Program-made: the position numbers and the translations under genes
Shown: positions 49,269 to 59,300 of the stretch, one piece after another
Layout: the number at the start of each line of letters is the position of its first letter
Position numbering within the stretch: position 1 is the first letter of the stretch
Notes under the pieces: generated by a model
What the model was told of the DNA's origin: nothing
Seen by the model: the letters and a program-made list of their open reading frames with translations, nothing else
Databases searched by the model: none
Origin: Elusimicrobiota bacterium
GTDB lineage: Bacteria; Elusimicrobiota; Elusimicrobia; UBA1565
DNA: 64,000 nucleotides
Assembly (NCBI GenBank): GCA_041660925.1
Contig: JBAZVI010000006.1
Location: 62,001 to 126,000 of the forward strand
Direction: 5' to 3'

Positions 49269-50489
49269 TCAATATTCGTACTGCAGACCGAACAGATAGT
49301 CCGTGGCGGCGTAATCGTAGCGGTAGAACTGGGCGTAGCCGTAGTTCGAGGTCGTCCGGCCGTGCTCGAGCTCGAAGAGGAGCGCGAAGTGCGGCGCCAT
49401 CGGATAGCGCAGGTCCGCGCCGAGCGACCAGGTGTTCTGGCGGAGCGTCTCGCCCTGATAGGTCCCGGAGGCGTCCTGCACGGACCGATGCGGATACGTC
49501 CGGCGCGAGAGCGCCAGCGAGAGCGCGGCGCTCACCGGCTGACGCTCGTCGCCCCAGTCGATGCGGACGGAGCCGCCGACGCCGACCTGCAGGTAGTTGT
49601 AGTACTGCGAGAGGAAGCGCGTGCGCCGGGCGTCGTAGGAGTTCTGGTTCGAGATGAGGCTGGCCGCGCTCAGGCTCCCCGCCAGGACCGCGCGCAGGTC
49701 GAGCCCCAGCTCGACGGGAGAGCGCAGGCTCGCGGAGAGGTCCGTGCGGTAGTCCGCGCGCTTGTCGGTGGAAAAGAGGCCGCTCTCCTCGACGATGGGC
49801 TGGCGCGGGTAGAGGGTCTGCGTCTCCCGCACGGAGAGCTGGGCGCTCGAGGCGTCGCCGAAGGGCAGGTCGAACGCGGCCCCGAGCATGTTGGCGTAGG
49901 TGTCGAGGACCCGGTCGCCCGCCAGTTCCCGGGAGAGGGGCTGTCCGGTGAAATCGCCGGCGGTCTGGGATTCGAGCGACCGGTAGTTCGGGAAGAAGGT
50001 GTACGCGTAGTCGTAGGTGAGCCGCAGGGAGAAGGGGTCGCGGTAGACGTATTCGGCCTCCGCCCCGGCCTCGAGGGCCTGGTAGTCGAAGAGTCCTCGG
50101 GTCCAGCGCTCGTCGGTCGTCTCCTTGAGCAGCTCCATGCGGCAGCCGAGGCCGGCCTTCCAGCGCCAGAGGGACCCCTCGGGAGAGTGCACGGCCTTCA
50201 GGGAGACGCGGTGGTCCATCTGCTCCTGGAAGAGGGTCCCGGCTCCCAGGAGGTCCACGACCCGGCGCGTGCCCTGGTAGGCGCTCGAGAAGGTCGGCAG
50301 GAGCGCCCAGCGCCCGTTGAAGCGGACGGCGGGAGCGGCGAGGAAGGAGAGGTTGCCGGCGAGCGCTCCGCGCTCGCTCCCGACGAAATGCTGGCCCCCG
50401 AGCAGCTGGGCCCGGATGATCGGCTCGACCTCCGCCGCCCCCGCGGGGACGGCGGCGCCGAGCAGGGCGGCGAGGAGGAGGTTCCTCAC
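49269..50489 (-). CDS. Outer-membrane beta-barrel protein
   Basis: A 406-residue protein, GTG 50489 overlapping the FecR gene stop (GTGA). A signal peptide (MRNLLLAALLGAAVPAGAAE) is followed by alternating amphipathic strands rich in Tyr, Thr, Arg and Gly, e.g. SLRLTYDYAYTFFPNY and YNYLQVGVGGSVRIDW, ending with an aromatic terminal strand (DYLFGLQYEY). I recognise no specific family, but the pattern is that of a 14-18-strand outer-membrane barrel. Coupling to a FecR-domain protein suggests a surface or envelope complex. Confidence 0.7.
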   Translation of the reverse strand: MRNLLLAALLGAAVPAGAAEVEPIIRAQLLGGQHFVGSERGALAGNLSFLAAPAVRFNGRWALLPTFSSAYQGTRRVVDLLGAGTLFQEQMDHRVSLKAVHSPEGSLWRWKAGLGCRMELLKETTDERWTRGLFDYQALEAGAEAEYVYRDPFSLRLTYDYAYTFFPNYRSLESQTAGDFTGQPLSRELAGDRVLDTYANMLGAAFDLPFGDASSAQLSVRETQTLYPRQPIVEESGLFSTDKRADYRTDLSASLRSPVELGLDLRAVLAGSLSAASLISNQNSYDARRTRFLSQYYNYLQVGVGGSVRIDWGDERQPVSAALSLALSRRTYPHRSVQDASGTYQGETLRQNTWSLGADLRYPMAPHFALLFELEHGRTTSNYGYAQFYRYDYAATDYLFGLQYEY

Positions 50490-52003
50490 TGGATGAGCCC
50501 CGACTGGATGAGGATCTTCGGCTCCACCACGAGGTCGATCTTGCGCCCCGAGAACTCGGTGGCCGTGACGACCTGCTCGTAGTTGTAATCGAGCAGACGC
50601 GACCGGAACGAGGCGCCGGAGAGCCCTTCGAAGACCGAGCTGCGCGCGACGACCCCCTGGTCGTCGATGATGTAGTTGTCCCAGGAGATGGAGGAGCCGT
50701 CGGAGTACGACTCGTAGACGCGCTGATGGACCCGGTCGGCGTTGGGGAAGGTCGTGTTGACCGTGCGCAGGGAGAGCGAGCCGCTGTCGTCGAGATACGC
50801 GTTCGCCGAGGTCAGCGCGGCGCCGGTGAGGGGGTCGTTGGAGCTGGCGGAGACGGCCTCGGCGTAGGAGCCGATGTCCGTGCCCGACCACCCGTACTTG
50901 AGCTTGCCGTTGAGGTAGAACCCGTAGCGGTCGAAGAGGGTCTGCCAGACGGAGTGCCCCTCGGCGTCGAGGTAGCGGTCGTGTTCCGCGTCGAAGAACT
51001 GCGCGACGTCGTCGGTGAGCTCGGCGTTGTTGTTGACGTCGACGAGATGCCCCCCGGACGCCGTCTCGCGCAGGGAGTCGAGCGTGTTCGAGCGCCCGGT
51101 CTCGAAGCCGGTCAAAAAGTAGTCCGGCGCCGCGTCGAGTCCTCCGGGGAGCTGGCGCAGGGCGAGGCTCAGGTCCGTCGGCAGGGAGCGGTTGAAGGTC
51201 CCGAGGAAGTAGAAGTAGTCGAAGCGGGTGGGCCGCGAGTTCAGGACGACGAGCTTGAACTGGTCCGGACGCGGGCGCAGGATGTACTCCTCGACGCGCA
51301 CGCGCTGGCCGTTGACGTCGAGCAGGGCCTTCCCCTGCTGGTACTCGGCGAGCCGCGCCTCCTGCGCGGCCGCCGCGAGGACCTGCTCGCGGCTCATGTC
51401 GAGAGCGACCTCGCGGCGCATCTGCGCGTGGAACGCCCCGCGCAGGGCTTCCCGCTGCGACGGCGAGCGTTCCTGCGCGCCCATCCCGCGCAGGTCCACG
51501 CCGATGCGCTCGCCGGGGTGCAGGAGGATCTGGCGTCCGCGATTGTCCTCGACGCCGAGCAGGCCCTTGAAGAGGTCGACGGTGGTGCGCCCGCCGGCGG
51601 CGACCGAGACCTGGAACTCGGTCCCGCGCACGGAGCAGACGGCGGTCGGGGAGCGCACCTCGAAGCGGCGCGAGAACTGCCGCTGGACCCAGGCCCGCAG
51701 GCGTCCCATGCGCAGGCGCATGGCCGAGCGATTGGGCCCGGAATCCTCGAGGATGAAGACGGTGTCCGGCCCGAGCTCGATGCGCGAGTCGTCGGCGAAG
51801 ACGATGGTCGTGCGCGCTTTGGCCCCGGTGCGGACCTGGTCGCCGTCGGCGAGGCGCACGGGGAGCCGCTCCACGTTGAGCCAGAGGCCGACGCCCGAGC
51901 GGGTCTGGACGACCCCGGTGGCCGCGCGCAGCACCGCTTCGGCGAAGGCCGAGGCCGGCAGGGCCAGGAGGAACAGGACCGGCAGGAGCAGCCGGCGGCT
52001 CAT
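50486..52003 (-). CDS. Exported FecR-domain protein
   Basis: A 505-residue protein; ATG 52003 follows GGAGG by 9 bases. Signal peptide MSRRLLLPVLFLLALPASAFA. Residues about 28-170 are a FecR-type domain: VVQTRSG ... LADGDQVRTGAKARTTIVF, DSRIELGPDT, and the second half SPTAVCSVRGTEFQVSV with VDLFKGLLGVED and LLHPGERIGV. The remaining 330 residues (YFYFLGTFNRSLPTDL, FDRYGFYLNGKLKYGW) are unrecognised and aromatic-rich. FecR domains occur both in signalling and in envelope-anchored structural proteins; here no sigma factor is nearby, so a structural role is likelier. It is the first gene after a c-di-GMP riboswitch. Confidence 0.78.
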   Translation of the reverse strand: MSRRLLLPVLFLLALPASAFAEAVLRAATGVVQTRSGVGLWLNVERLPVRLADGDQVRTGAKARTTIVFADDSRIELGPDTVFILEDSGPNRSAMRLRMGRLRAWVQRQFSRRFEVRSPTAVCSVRGTEFQVSVAAGGRTTVDLFKGLLGVEDNRGRQILLHPGERIGVDLRGMGAQERSPSQREALRGAFHAQMRREVALDMSREQVLAAAAQEARLAEYQQGKALLDVNGQRVRVEEYILRPRPDQFKLVVLNSRPTRFDYFYFLGTFNRSLPTDLSLALRQLPGGLDAAPDYFLTGFETGRSNTLDSLRETASGGHLVDVNNNAELTDDVAQFFDAEHDRYLDAEGHSVWQTLFDRYGFYLNGKLKYGWSGTDIGSYAEAVSASSNDPLTGAALTSANAYLDDSGSLSLRTVNTTFPNADRVHQRVYESYSDGSSISWDNYIIDDQGVVARSSVFEGLSGASFRSRLLDYNYEQVVTATEFSGRKIDLVVEPKILIQSGLIQ

Positions 52004-52050
52004 GGCCGGCGCTCCTCCCGGTCGACGGGGAAGGCGGTAGGTTTCTGCGT

Positions 52051-52135
52051 CATGGCTACGGTAGCCGGACGTCCCCTGTATGGGATCCTGGCTTTGCGCC
52101 CCTCGCCTTGCGGCGGGGTTTGCCTTTTTCGCGCC
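52051..52135 (-). promoter_or_regulatory. Cyclic di-GMP-I (GEMM-I) riboswitch
   Basis: Read on the minus strand: GGCAAACC, a hairpin CCCCGCC-GCAA-GGC(G)AGGGG closed by a GNRA loop, then the hallmark GGGGCGCAAAGCC, a second stem region, and GGCTACCGTAGCC. These are the conserved landmarks of GEMM-I aptamers (GCAAACC ... GCAAAGCC ... GGNTACCG). It ends about 48 bases before ATG 52003, so it could switch transcription or ribosome access. Whether c-di-GMP turns the operon on or off cannot be told from the expression platform. Confidence 0.87.
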
Positions 52136-52145
52136 CTTATTCATA

Positions 52146-52173
52146 ATTATGAGCTTTAAACGCCCCAAAACAA
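52146..52173 (-). promoter_or_regulatory. Promoter of the riboswitch-controlled operon
   Basis: Minus strand: TTGTTT (52173 to 52168), 16 bases, CATAAT (52151 to 52146), placing the transcript start near 52138, just before the riboswitch. The -10 lies within a perfect 12-bp palindrome, TCATAATTATGA (52141-52152). Confidence 0.55.
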
Positions 52174-52177
52174 GCTT

Positions 52178-52208
52178 CCGAGGAGGTGATTTCGGTCACC
52201 CCTCTCGG
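52178..52208. other. Hairpin upstream of the riboswitch promoter
   Basis: CCGAGGAGGTGA facing TCACCCCTCTCGG with a short TTTCGG turn; one mismatch. It could be an operator or the foot of an upstream terminator. The bases 52209-52308 beyond it show only a TATAGG box and no coding region I can support. Confidence 0.35.
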
Positions 52209-52308
52209 CGTCTGTCCCTATAGGGTAATGCGCGCACGCGTTCAATTCATGAAGAAAAGATGAAGCCGTAATGGAAACGTCGCGCGGGCTCAGAATGTAG
52301 TTTTTCCG

Positions 52309-52351
52309 CCCCTCCCTTCCCTGCGGGGGAGGGCCAGGGAGAGGGGGAGGC
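52309..52351. repeat. Palindromic GC-rich repeat
   Basis: CGCCCCTCCCTTCCC, turn TGC, GGGGGAGGGCCAGGGAGAGGGGG. Related to the other dispersed palindromes. Confidence 0.55.
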
Positions 52352-52363
52352 CTATAAACGAAG

Positions 52364-52387
52364 AAGGCCTGCTCTCGCAGGCCTTTT
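52364..52387. terminator. Bidirectional terminator after giant/PorV module 2
   Basis: AAGGCCTGC (52364-52372) and GCAGGCCTT (52377-52385) around TCTC. TTTTAT follows on the plus strand and a CTTCTTCGTTT stretch on the minus strand, the direction of the upstream PorV-like gene. Confidence 0.75.
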
Positions 52388-52436
52388 ATGCGCCCCCTCC
52401 CCCTTCCCCCTCCCGCAGGAAGGGGAGATAGGGAAA
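52388..52436. repeat. Dispersed palindromic repeat near the PorV-like gene 2 end
   Basis: CGCCCCCTCCCCCTTCCCCC, TCCCGCAGGAAGGGGAGATAGGG. Close match to the copy inside lgt (29484). Confidence 0.65.
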
Positions 52437-52444
52437 CTGAGCGA

Positions 52445-53398
52445 TTAAAACTTCAGATGGATCGAATACCGGAAGGTGTCGCCGAGCACGCCGTAAGGGA
52501 CCCACGCGAAGTCGAAGGAGACCTTGTTGAGCCGTCCGCCGACGCCGAGGGTGAGGCCGTTGAGCCCCTCGTTGTCCTTGCGGTGCGTGGTGTAGCCGAA
52601 GCGCAGGGCGCCTGAGAGCCCCTCATCGAAGGAGTGCTGGTACTCTCCGCCCAACGCTCCGAAGAGGTCGGTGTCGCGGTACTTGGTGAGGTCGAGGTCG
52701 AGCTTGAAGTTCTTGACCGGCTTGTAGCCGACGCCGACGACGACGCCGACAGGGAGCGGATCCGAGACGCCGGCGAAGCTCGGGCGCGTTCCCACGTTCT
52801 TGATCACGAGGGCCAGCGCGACCGGGCGCTCGGCCTCCGGGTTCATCCGGTAGTGGGCGCCGGCGTCGACGGCGAAGGCGGTCGAGGAGTAGCTGTCGAT
52901 GCTCTGCGAGATGATCTTCCCCGTGACGCCCAGCCCGAGCCGGCGCTCGGGTCGGTAGGCGTAGGTGAAGTTGTAGGCGTAGTCCCCCGCCCCGAAAGTG
53001 CCGAGATTCGTCTGCGTGTCGTCGGTGCGGCGCTCGATGTCGGCGACCGAGAGGTTGTAGATGGCCGCGCCGAGCACGTGCCGGGAGTAGTCGAGCTCCC
53101 GCGACAGGGGGTAGGCGAAGGAGGCGAACTCGTAGGAGATGCCCTGGAAGTGCTGCGTGTGCGCGGCCGCGAGCTCGGGCTTCGTCAGGTTCGTGAGCGC
53201 GCCCGGGTTGTAGTAGACCGCGTAGACGTCGTCGGCGACGGCGGAGTAGGCCTCGGCCATCGCGCCCGCGCGCGAGCCCGCGCCGAGCTTGAGGAACTGC
53301 GCCGCGCTCGTTCCCGCCATGGAGTTGACGGCGGCCGCGGGGCGCGCGGCGCCCAGGCTCAGCGCGAGGAGCAGGACGGCGAGGAGTCCCTTTCTCAC
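52445..53398 (-). CDS. PorV/PorQ-like outer-membrane barrel protein, module 2
   Basis: A 317-residue paralogue of the protein encoded at 36860. After the signal peptide (VRKGLLAVLLLALSLGAARPAAA) it shows GTSAAQFLKLGAGSRAGAMAEAYSA, DDVYAVYYNPGALTNL, HTQHFQGISYEFASFAYPL and the same terminal strand type (YSIHLKF). GTG 53398 overlaps the stop of the giant gene (GTGA). The matching order, overlap and pairing with a cognate giant make dedicated secretion or anchoring the best guess. A terminator and two palindromic repeats follow. Confidence 0.82.
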   Translation of the reverse strand: MRKGLLAVLLLALSLGAARPAAAVNSMAGTSAAQFLKLGAGSRAGAMAEAYSAVADDVYAVYYNPGALTNLTKPELAAAHTQHFQGISYEFASFAYPLSRELDYSRHVLGAAIYNLSVADIERRTDDTQTNLGTFGAGDYAYNFTYAYRPERRLGLGVTGKIISQSIDSYSSTAFAVDAGAHYRMNPEAERPVALALVIKNVGTRPSFAGVSDPLPVGVVVGVGYKPVKNFKLDLDLTKYRDTDLFGALGGEYQHSFDEGLSGALRFGYTTHRKDNEGLNGLTLGVGGRLNKVSFDFAWVPYGVLGDTFRYSIHLKF

Positions 53399-56300
53399 AG
53401 GCCGCTCCCCTTGATGATGGCCATCTTGAAGAACTTGTTGTTCGAGCCCCACTTGAGCTGGCCGATGTAGACGCCCGAGGCGACGGTCTTGCCGCCGTCG
53501 TTCTTGCAGTCCCAGGGCGAGTAGTACGTCACGCCGCCGACGAGCTGCCCCTGCGGGATCTCGCGCACGAGCTCGCCGGCCACGTCGTAGATCTTGATCT
53601 TGAGGTCGGAGGTCTCGCCCGCGGGCAGGTCGTAGTGGATCATCGTGCCGTCGAAGGAGACCGTCGGGTTCGCCGCCGCGGTGTCGTTGAGCGACTTGGT
53701 GTGGCGGATGCAGTCCGCGGGGTTCGGGAAGTTGAAGACCTTGATCTCGCCGCCCGTGTAGGGCGTCTGGCTCGAGTAGATGGGCGTCGAGGCGAGCACC
53801 ACGAAGGTCGAGAAGTGGTCCACGGAGACCGTCACGGTCTTGTTCACCGTGTCGAGCCGCCGGTTGTTCGCCTCCATAACGTAGCGGCCCTGCGTCGGGT
53901 TGTAGTACCAGACGTTCACGTCGGACTCGTTGGCGGAGGTCGAGGCCGAGAGGTCGTAGGAGAAGGTCAGCTCGACGGCCTTCTTCAGCTGCGAGCGGAT
54001 GCCGAGCGGCAGGAACACGTCGTAGAAGGCGCCGAGCGGGTTGATCCCGGTCGAGGCCATCGCGCGATAGAGCTCGACCGGCATGGCCTTGGGGCTCTCG
54101 AGGACCGCGAGATGCTGCGGCGCGTAGCCGAAGCGCTTGACGTACGCGGCCGACGCCGACTGGCGGCTGCGGGCGCGGCGCAGTTCGAGGGTGAACTGCG
54201 TGCTCGCCCCGGCGCCGAGGCCCTGAGAGTACTCGCTGTCGGTCTCGAAGGTCCCGGGCGGGATGTCGGCGCGGAAGCGCTCGTCGCGACCGAGGAGCAC
54301 GTCCTCGTCGGTGGGCTCGAGGCGCACGTTGCCGCCCTGGATGTTGCTCACGCGCTCCTTGCGGGCCGACTCGAGACCGGTGAAGAAGTCGAAGATGCGG
54401 GAGTACTGGTAGTTGCGCCCGGTGGTCTGGTCGACCGTCTGCGAGTAGCCCTCGAGACGGAGGCTGAAACGGGTCTCGTTGGCCGCCGTGCGGTAGAGGG
54501 CCGTGAGGACCCGGCGGTTCTCGGCGATGCGCTTGTCGCCGCCGAGCAGCTGCCCGGTCCCTTCGGGCGCCGCGTAAGCGACGCCGGACGAGTTGGCCGT
54601 CGAGATCGTCAGGAGGGCGTCGAGGTCGTTGTCGGTCGCGACCTGGTTGCGCATCGGCTGCGAGCAGGTGATCTTGATCTGGAACTGTCGGCCGACCGCC
54701 GTGATCGTGCTCAGCTTCGCGTCGGCCTCGCAGTCCGGGCGCGTCGCGCCGTAGGTCAGGTTGATGCTCTTGGTCGTCTCGGCCTCGGCGGAAGTGAAGG
54801 TGACTCCCTGCCCTTCCGGCGGGAAGGAGAGTTCGTTGCCTTCCTTCGGCGTCAGGACGAGGTTGTAAGTCACCCCGGGCTTGAAGCCCGAGATGGAGTA
54901 GCCGCTGATCGTGCGCGCCACCGGGTCGGTCTCGACGGCTCCGATGACGAACTCGGTGAACCCGCGGTTGGCGGCGGCGATGCCGCCGACCTGGGTGTCG
55001 CTCGGCGCCGAGCCCGAGGGCAGGAGGATGCGGCCCGTGACGACGGCGCCTCGCGCGAGCGTCAGCGCGGTGGTGCAGGCCGAGGCCGCCGCCGTCGAGA
55101 CGCAGAAGGAGCCGGTCGCAACGGTCACGTCGGCGTTGAGGACGCTGTAGCCGAGGCTGACGGCGCGCAGGGTGTAGGTGCCGGTGCTGAGGCCGACGAT
55201 GCTGAACGCTCCGAACGCGTCGGTCTGCGCCTCGATGTCGCCGAGCGGGTTGCTCTTGGGCACGACGTTCTTCGGCTGCAGGAAGAGGGCCGCGGCCGGA
55301 TAGCCCTTCTGCCCGCCGAAGGGATAGCTGAGCGCCCCGCCGTCGGCGGTGAGGACCTGTCCCGTGACCTGGCCGAGCAGCTCGGTCAGCAGCATCGTCG
55401 GAGGCTGCGTCGTCGAGATGCTGAAGTTGTAGAGGGTCTGCTCGCGGTAGACCTTGCCCGAGGAGGCCGTGTTGCCGTCGCGCGGGGCGAAGGTCAGGTC
55501 GTACTGCTGGGACACGAAGGTGGAGACCCAGATCGTGTACTCGCCGGAGGCGTTCGTGTAGGTCTGCACGACGATGTCGCTGGCGCCGAACGAGGGACGG
55601 GCGACGACCTTGATGCTGCCCAGCGCGGTCGTCGTCGAAAGCGCGTCGACGACGGTCCCGCGCACCGACTGTCCCTGGTTGAGGCCGAGCGTCCCGACGT
55701 CCTTGGTCTCGCCGGGGCCGGGCTTGAGCGCGGCCACGGTCATCGGGGCGTAGTTCTGGCTGCCCTGCGCGAGGTAGGCGAGGTCCCAGCGGTCCTGACC
55801 GAGACGCAGGTCGTAGGCCGTGTCGGGGATGAGCGGGCCGACGAGGAAGGTGCCGTCGGCGCGGATCGGACGCAGCGACATGCTGGCGGCGGCGACGACG
55901 TAGCCGCCCTCCACCCAGGGGTTCGCGGTGGCGGCGATCTTGAAGTTCGGCGCCAGCATCGTGGCATTGTCCTTCGTGATCTGCTCGCCGGTGTTCGCGT
56001 CCTTGACGCGTCCCGTGATGAAGGCGGCGCGCAGCAGCGTCAGGCTCTGGCGCGTGAGGTCCGTCGTCAGGCCCTTGGGAGAGAGCGACGGGTCGGGGAA
56101 CTTGATGGGCCGACCCGCGTACTTCGGGACCTCGGCGACGTCCTCGACGGAGAGGGTGTAGAAGTCGCCGGCGGGCAGGTTGCGGAAGGTGTAGTCGAGC
56201 GAGTTCGCGACGGCGCCGGCGCCGGCGTTGCCGAGCGCGGAGTTCGTCGAGCGCACGAGTTCCTGGCGCTGGTTGTAGAGGTTCAGGCGCAGCGTGCGGG

Positions 56301-59300
56301 CGTCGAGGATGCCGTTGTCGAGCGAGACGGTCCCCGCCACGCTGTAGCCGTCGCGCAGGGTGATGGTGACCCCGGCGACGCTGTAGCTCGTGACGCTGAC
56401 CATCTGTCCCGTGAGCGGTACGAGGGTCTCGCAGGTCGCGCAGGTCCGCAGGTTGGCCGTGCGCACGAAGTAGACGCCCGGCGCGACGTTGTTGATCGCG
56501 AAGCGGCCCGCCATGTCGAGGAAGCCGACGCGGTCGACGGCCGGGTTGGCGGTCGTCGTGATGGCCACGTTCAGCGTGCCGAACTCCTGGCGAAGAGCGA
56601 CGACGCGGGCGAGGGAGTCCGTCGAGCGTGTGGCGATGGCCGGGTCGATGGCCCAGAGGCGGTTGTTCGCGTCGCGCAGGGGGACCGTCGCCGCGCCGAC
56701 GAAGATCTTGTCGTTGGTGTTGAAGAGGGAGTTCTGGACCTGGTTGGCGATGGTCCCGGAGATCGAGTAGGTCGAACTGCGCACGTCGGTGACGCGGAAG
56801 TCCACCGTGGCGGAGGTGGTCAGGCCGTTGACGACCGCGACGCGGTGCTTGCGCGACATGCCGGTGGTGCGGTAGGTGAAGAGCACGTCGACGGTCTCCG
56901 TGTTCATGTTGGAGACGTGGAAGGTCGCCGAGCTGTTCTTGATGCCGCCGACGTTCGGGCAGAGCCCCGTCGCGGCCGGCACGGCCGCCCCGGTGCCCGT
57001 GCACTTGATGCTGAGGTCCGCGGTGGCGTACTGGACCTGGAACTTCTCGCCCACCCGCTCGGGCCGCACCGACGAGATCGTCTCGCCCTGCAGGTCGATG
57101 CTGCCGAAGTCGTTGCTTCCTTCGGGGAGGTAGATCATCCCGTCGATCGCGCCGGAGGACGCCTCGAAGGTGAACTGCAGGGAGGCCTCGGGGTTCTTGA
57201 ACGGCGCGACGGTGGCGATGGTGACGCGCTTGGGGAAGCCGCCGGGCACGTCGAAGTCTCCGCCGCCGTGCTGCTCCATCCACGCGTAGAGCTGGTACTC
57301 GACGCCCGGGTCGAGGCCGGTGATGTGGAAGTTCGCCGAAGAGGTCACGGCGTTGGGATAGATCGAGAACTCCGCCTGACCGAAGTTCATCGAGCCGGGG
57401 GCCCAGGCGTTGACGTGGATCTCGACCGGGTAGCCGCTGTCGAGGTTCGGGAAGCCGGTCGTGTCGCCCTTGACGGTCACGGTGCCGGAGATGACGTTGG
57501 ACGCGCTGGGGTCGCTGAAAGTGAAGTCCGCCGTAGAGATGTCGACCCCTCCGCCCATCCCGATGAGCGGGAGCGTCCGGGCGGCGAAGCCGCGCGTGTT
57601 GGCGACCATCCGGTACTCGCCGGCGACGAGGCCGCCCATGTCGTAGGCGCCCGAGACGACGCCGGGGGGCAGCCACACGCCGCCGAAGCCCTGCGGTAGC
57701 TGCGTGGTGGTGCTCAGCGGGATGGCGTTGACGGAGACGAAGAGGCCCGCGGGGTTCATGCCCGCCGGCATGTAGACCGTGCCGCCGAGGTGCAGCTGGC
57801 GGGTGAAAGCCGGGAGATTGACGTACGTCGCGCCGCGCTCGACGAAGACGCCCGTGGCGACCGCCTCATCGAAGCCGAAGACGTTCGCCCGCACCGTGTA
57901 GGTGTCGGAGGGCACGTCGTAGCGCAGCAGGGTCTTGGTGACGAAGCGCTGGACCGAGTTGTCCCACTGTCCGCCGTCGTCGAAGGTCGTCGTGCCGGCC
58001 GGCAGGTGCAGCGGGGCGAAGAAGGCCCGCGTATAGCTCGAGGTGTGGATCTGCATGCCGCCCCAGACCTCGCCGAGCGGCTTCGCCGGGTCGGTGCTGA
58101 TCGACGGCGTCACGAACAGCGCCGAGGCGCGGTTCAGGTAGGCGTTGAGCGCCCCGGCCGGGGTCGAGGCGAGCGTCACGTCGGCCGAGGTCGCCGAGAA
58201 GGTCGAGACGATGCCGTTGGAGTCGATGCGCATCGAGCCGCTGCCCGCGAGGTAGCCGTCCTTCGTGAGGTAGAGCTGGTAGTCCCCCGCCGAGAGGCCG
58301 GGCATCACGAAGCCGCCGCGCGAGTCGCTCACGGTGTTCTGGCCGCCGAAGGGCCCGTAGGCGCTGATGTTCACGCCGGAGAGCGGCACCTGCGGCACCG
58401 TGCCGGAGTCGAGGACCTGGCCGCTCAGCTGCGGGGTGATGACGCGGACCTGCAGGGAGTCGTCGCGCACGCCCATGCCGACCTCGACGCGCACGAAGTA
58501 GCTGCCGGTCGGGACGCGGCTGCCGTTGTTGAGCCACGGGCTGTAGCGTCCGTCCCAGGTGACCTGGCCGCGCGTCGGCTGGCCGTAGCCCCAGGTCTGC
58601 CAGATGGGGTCGGGGGTCGTCTCCCCGCCCTTGTAGGGGATGGAGGCGACCATGACCGTCCAGCTCATGTTCGCGCTGGCGAGGTCGAAGTTGACGTAGG
58701 CCTGGTTCGGGGAGCTCGGGTCGCCGTTGGGGATGATGGTCGCCGACGAGAAGCCGAGCATGTACGGCTGCGTCGCGATGGAGACGCCCGTCAGGGTGTT
58801 CGTCGCCACGACGCTGAGGCCGGCGTAGAACGAGGAGGTGGCCGGTCCCTGCAGCATCGACAGGATCTCGACGTTCATGTCCCCGGTCGTCGTCGAGCGC
58901 GCCACGAAGGTCCGCGAGGAGCGGCCGGCCGTGAAGGTCAGCTGCAGCTCGTCGACGTACTGCCCGGTGGCGGCGCTCGAGAACTTGAGCGCGCCCTCGG
59001 GCTGGAAAAGGCCCGTCGCATAGTCGTAGCGGCGCGCCCGCAGGGTCGCCGTCGTGCTGACGAGGACCGTGGCGGTGTTGCCGCAGTTGTCCTTCGCATC
59101 CAGGACCTGGCGGTCCGAGGTCTGTCCCTGCGAGAGGGAGAACCAGCCGTTGCGGAGCATGAAGTACTGCGGCGTGCCGGGCGCGAGCGCGATCGTCGGC
59201 TCGCCCGAGATGAGCGGCATCGGCGCGGCGCCGGCGAGCGTGCCGGAGGAGGCGGAGCCGATGCGGAAGGTGTTGTCCTGCGAGTAGCAGGGCGCCCAGA

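Noticed and set aside
52209..52308. Tiny plus-strand peptide (11 codons) after TATAGG near 52220
   Set aside because: The -10 to ATG gap is only about 3 bases and the peptide has no recognisable feature.
5139..52436. CRISPR array
   Set aside because: The repeated GC-rich palindromes are scattered singly or in pairs, without regular spacers or cas genes. The Cas4-like motifs at 10990-11480 belong to an exported protein with no CRISPR context.
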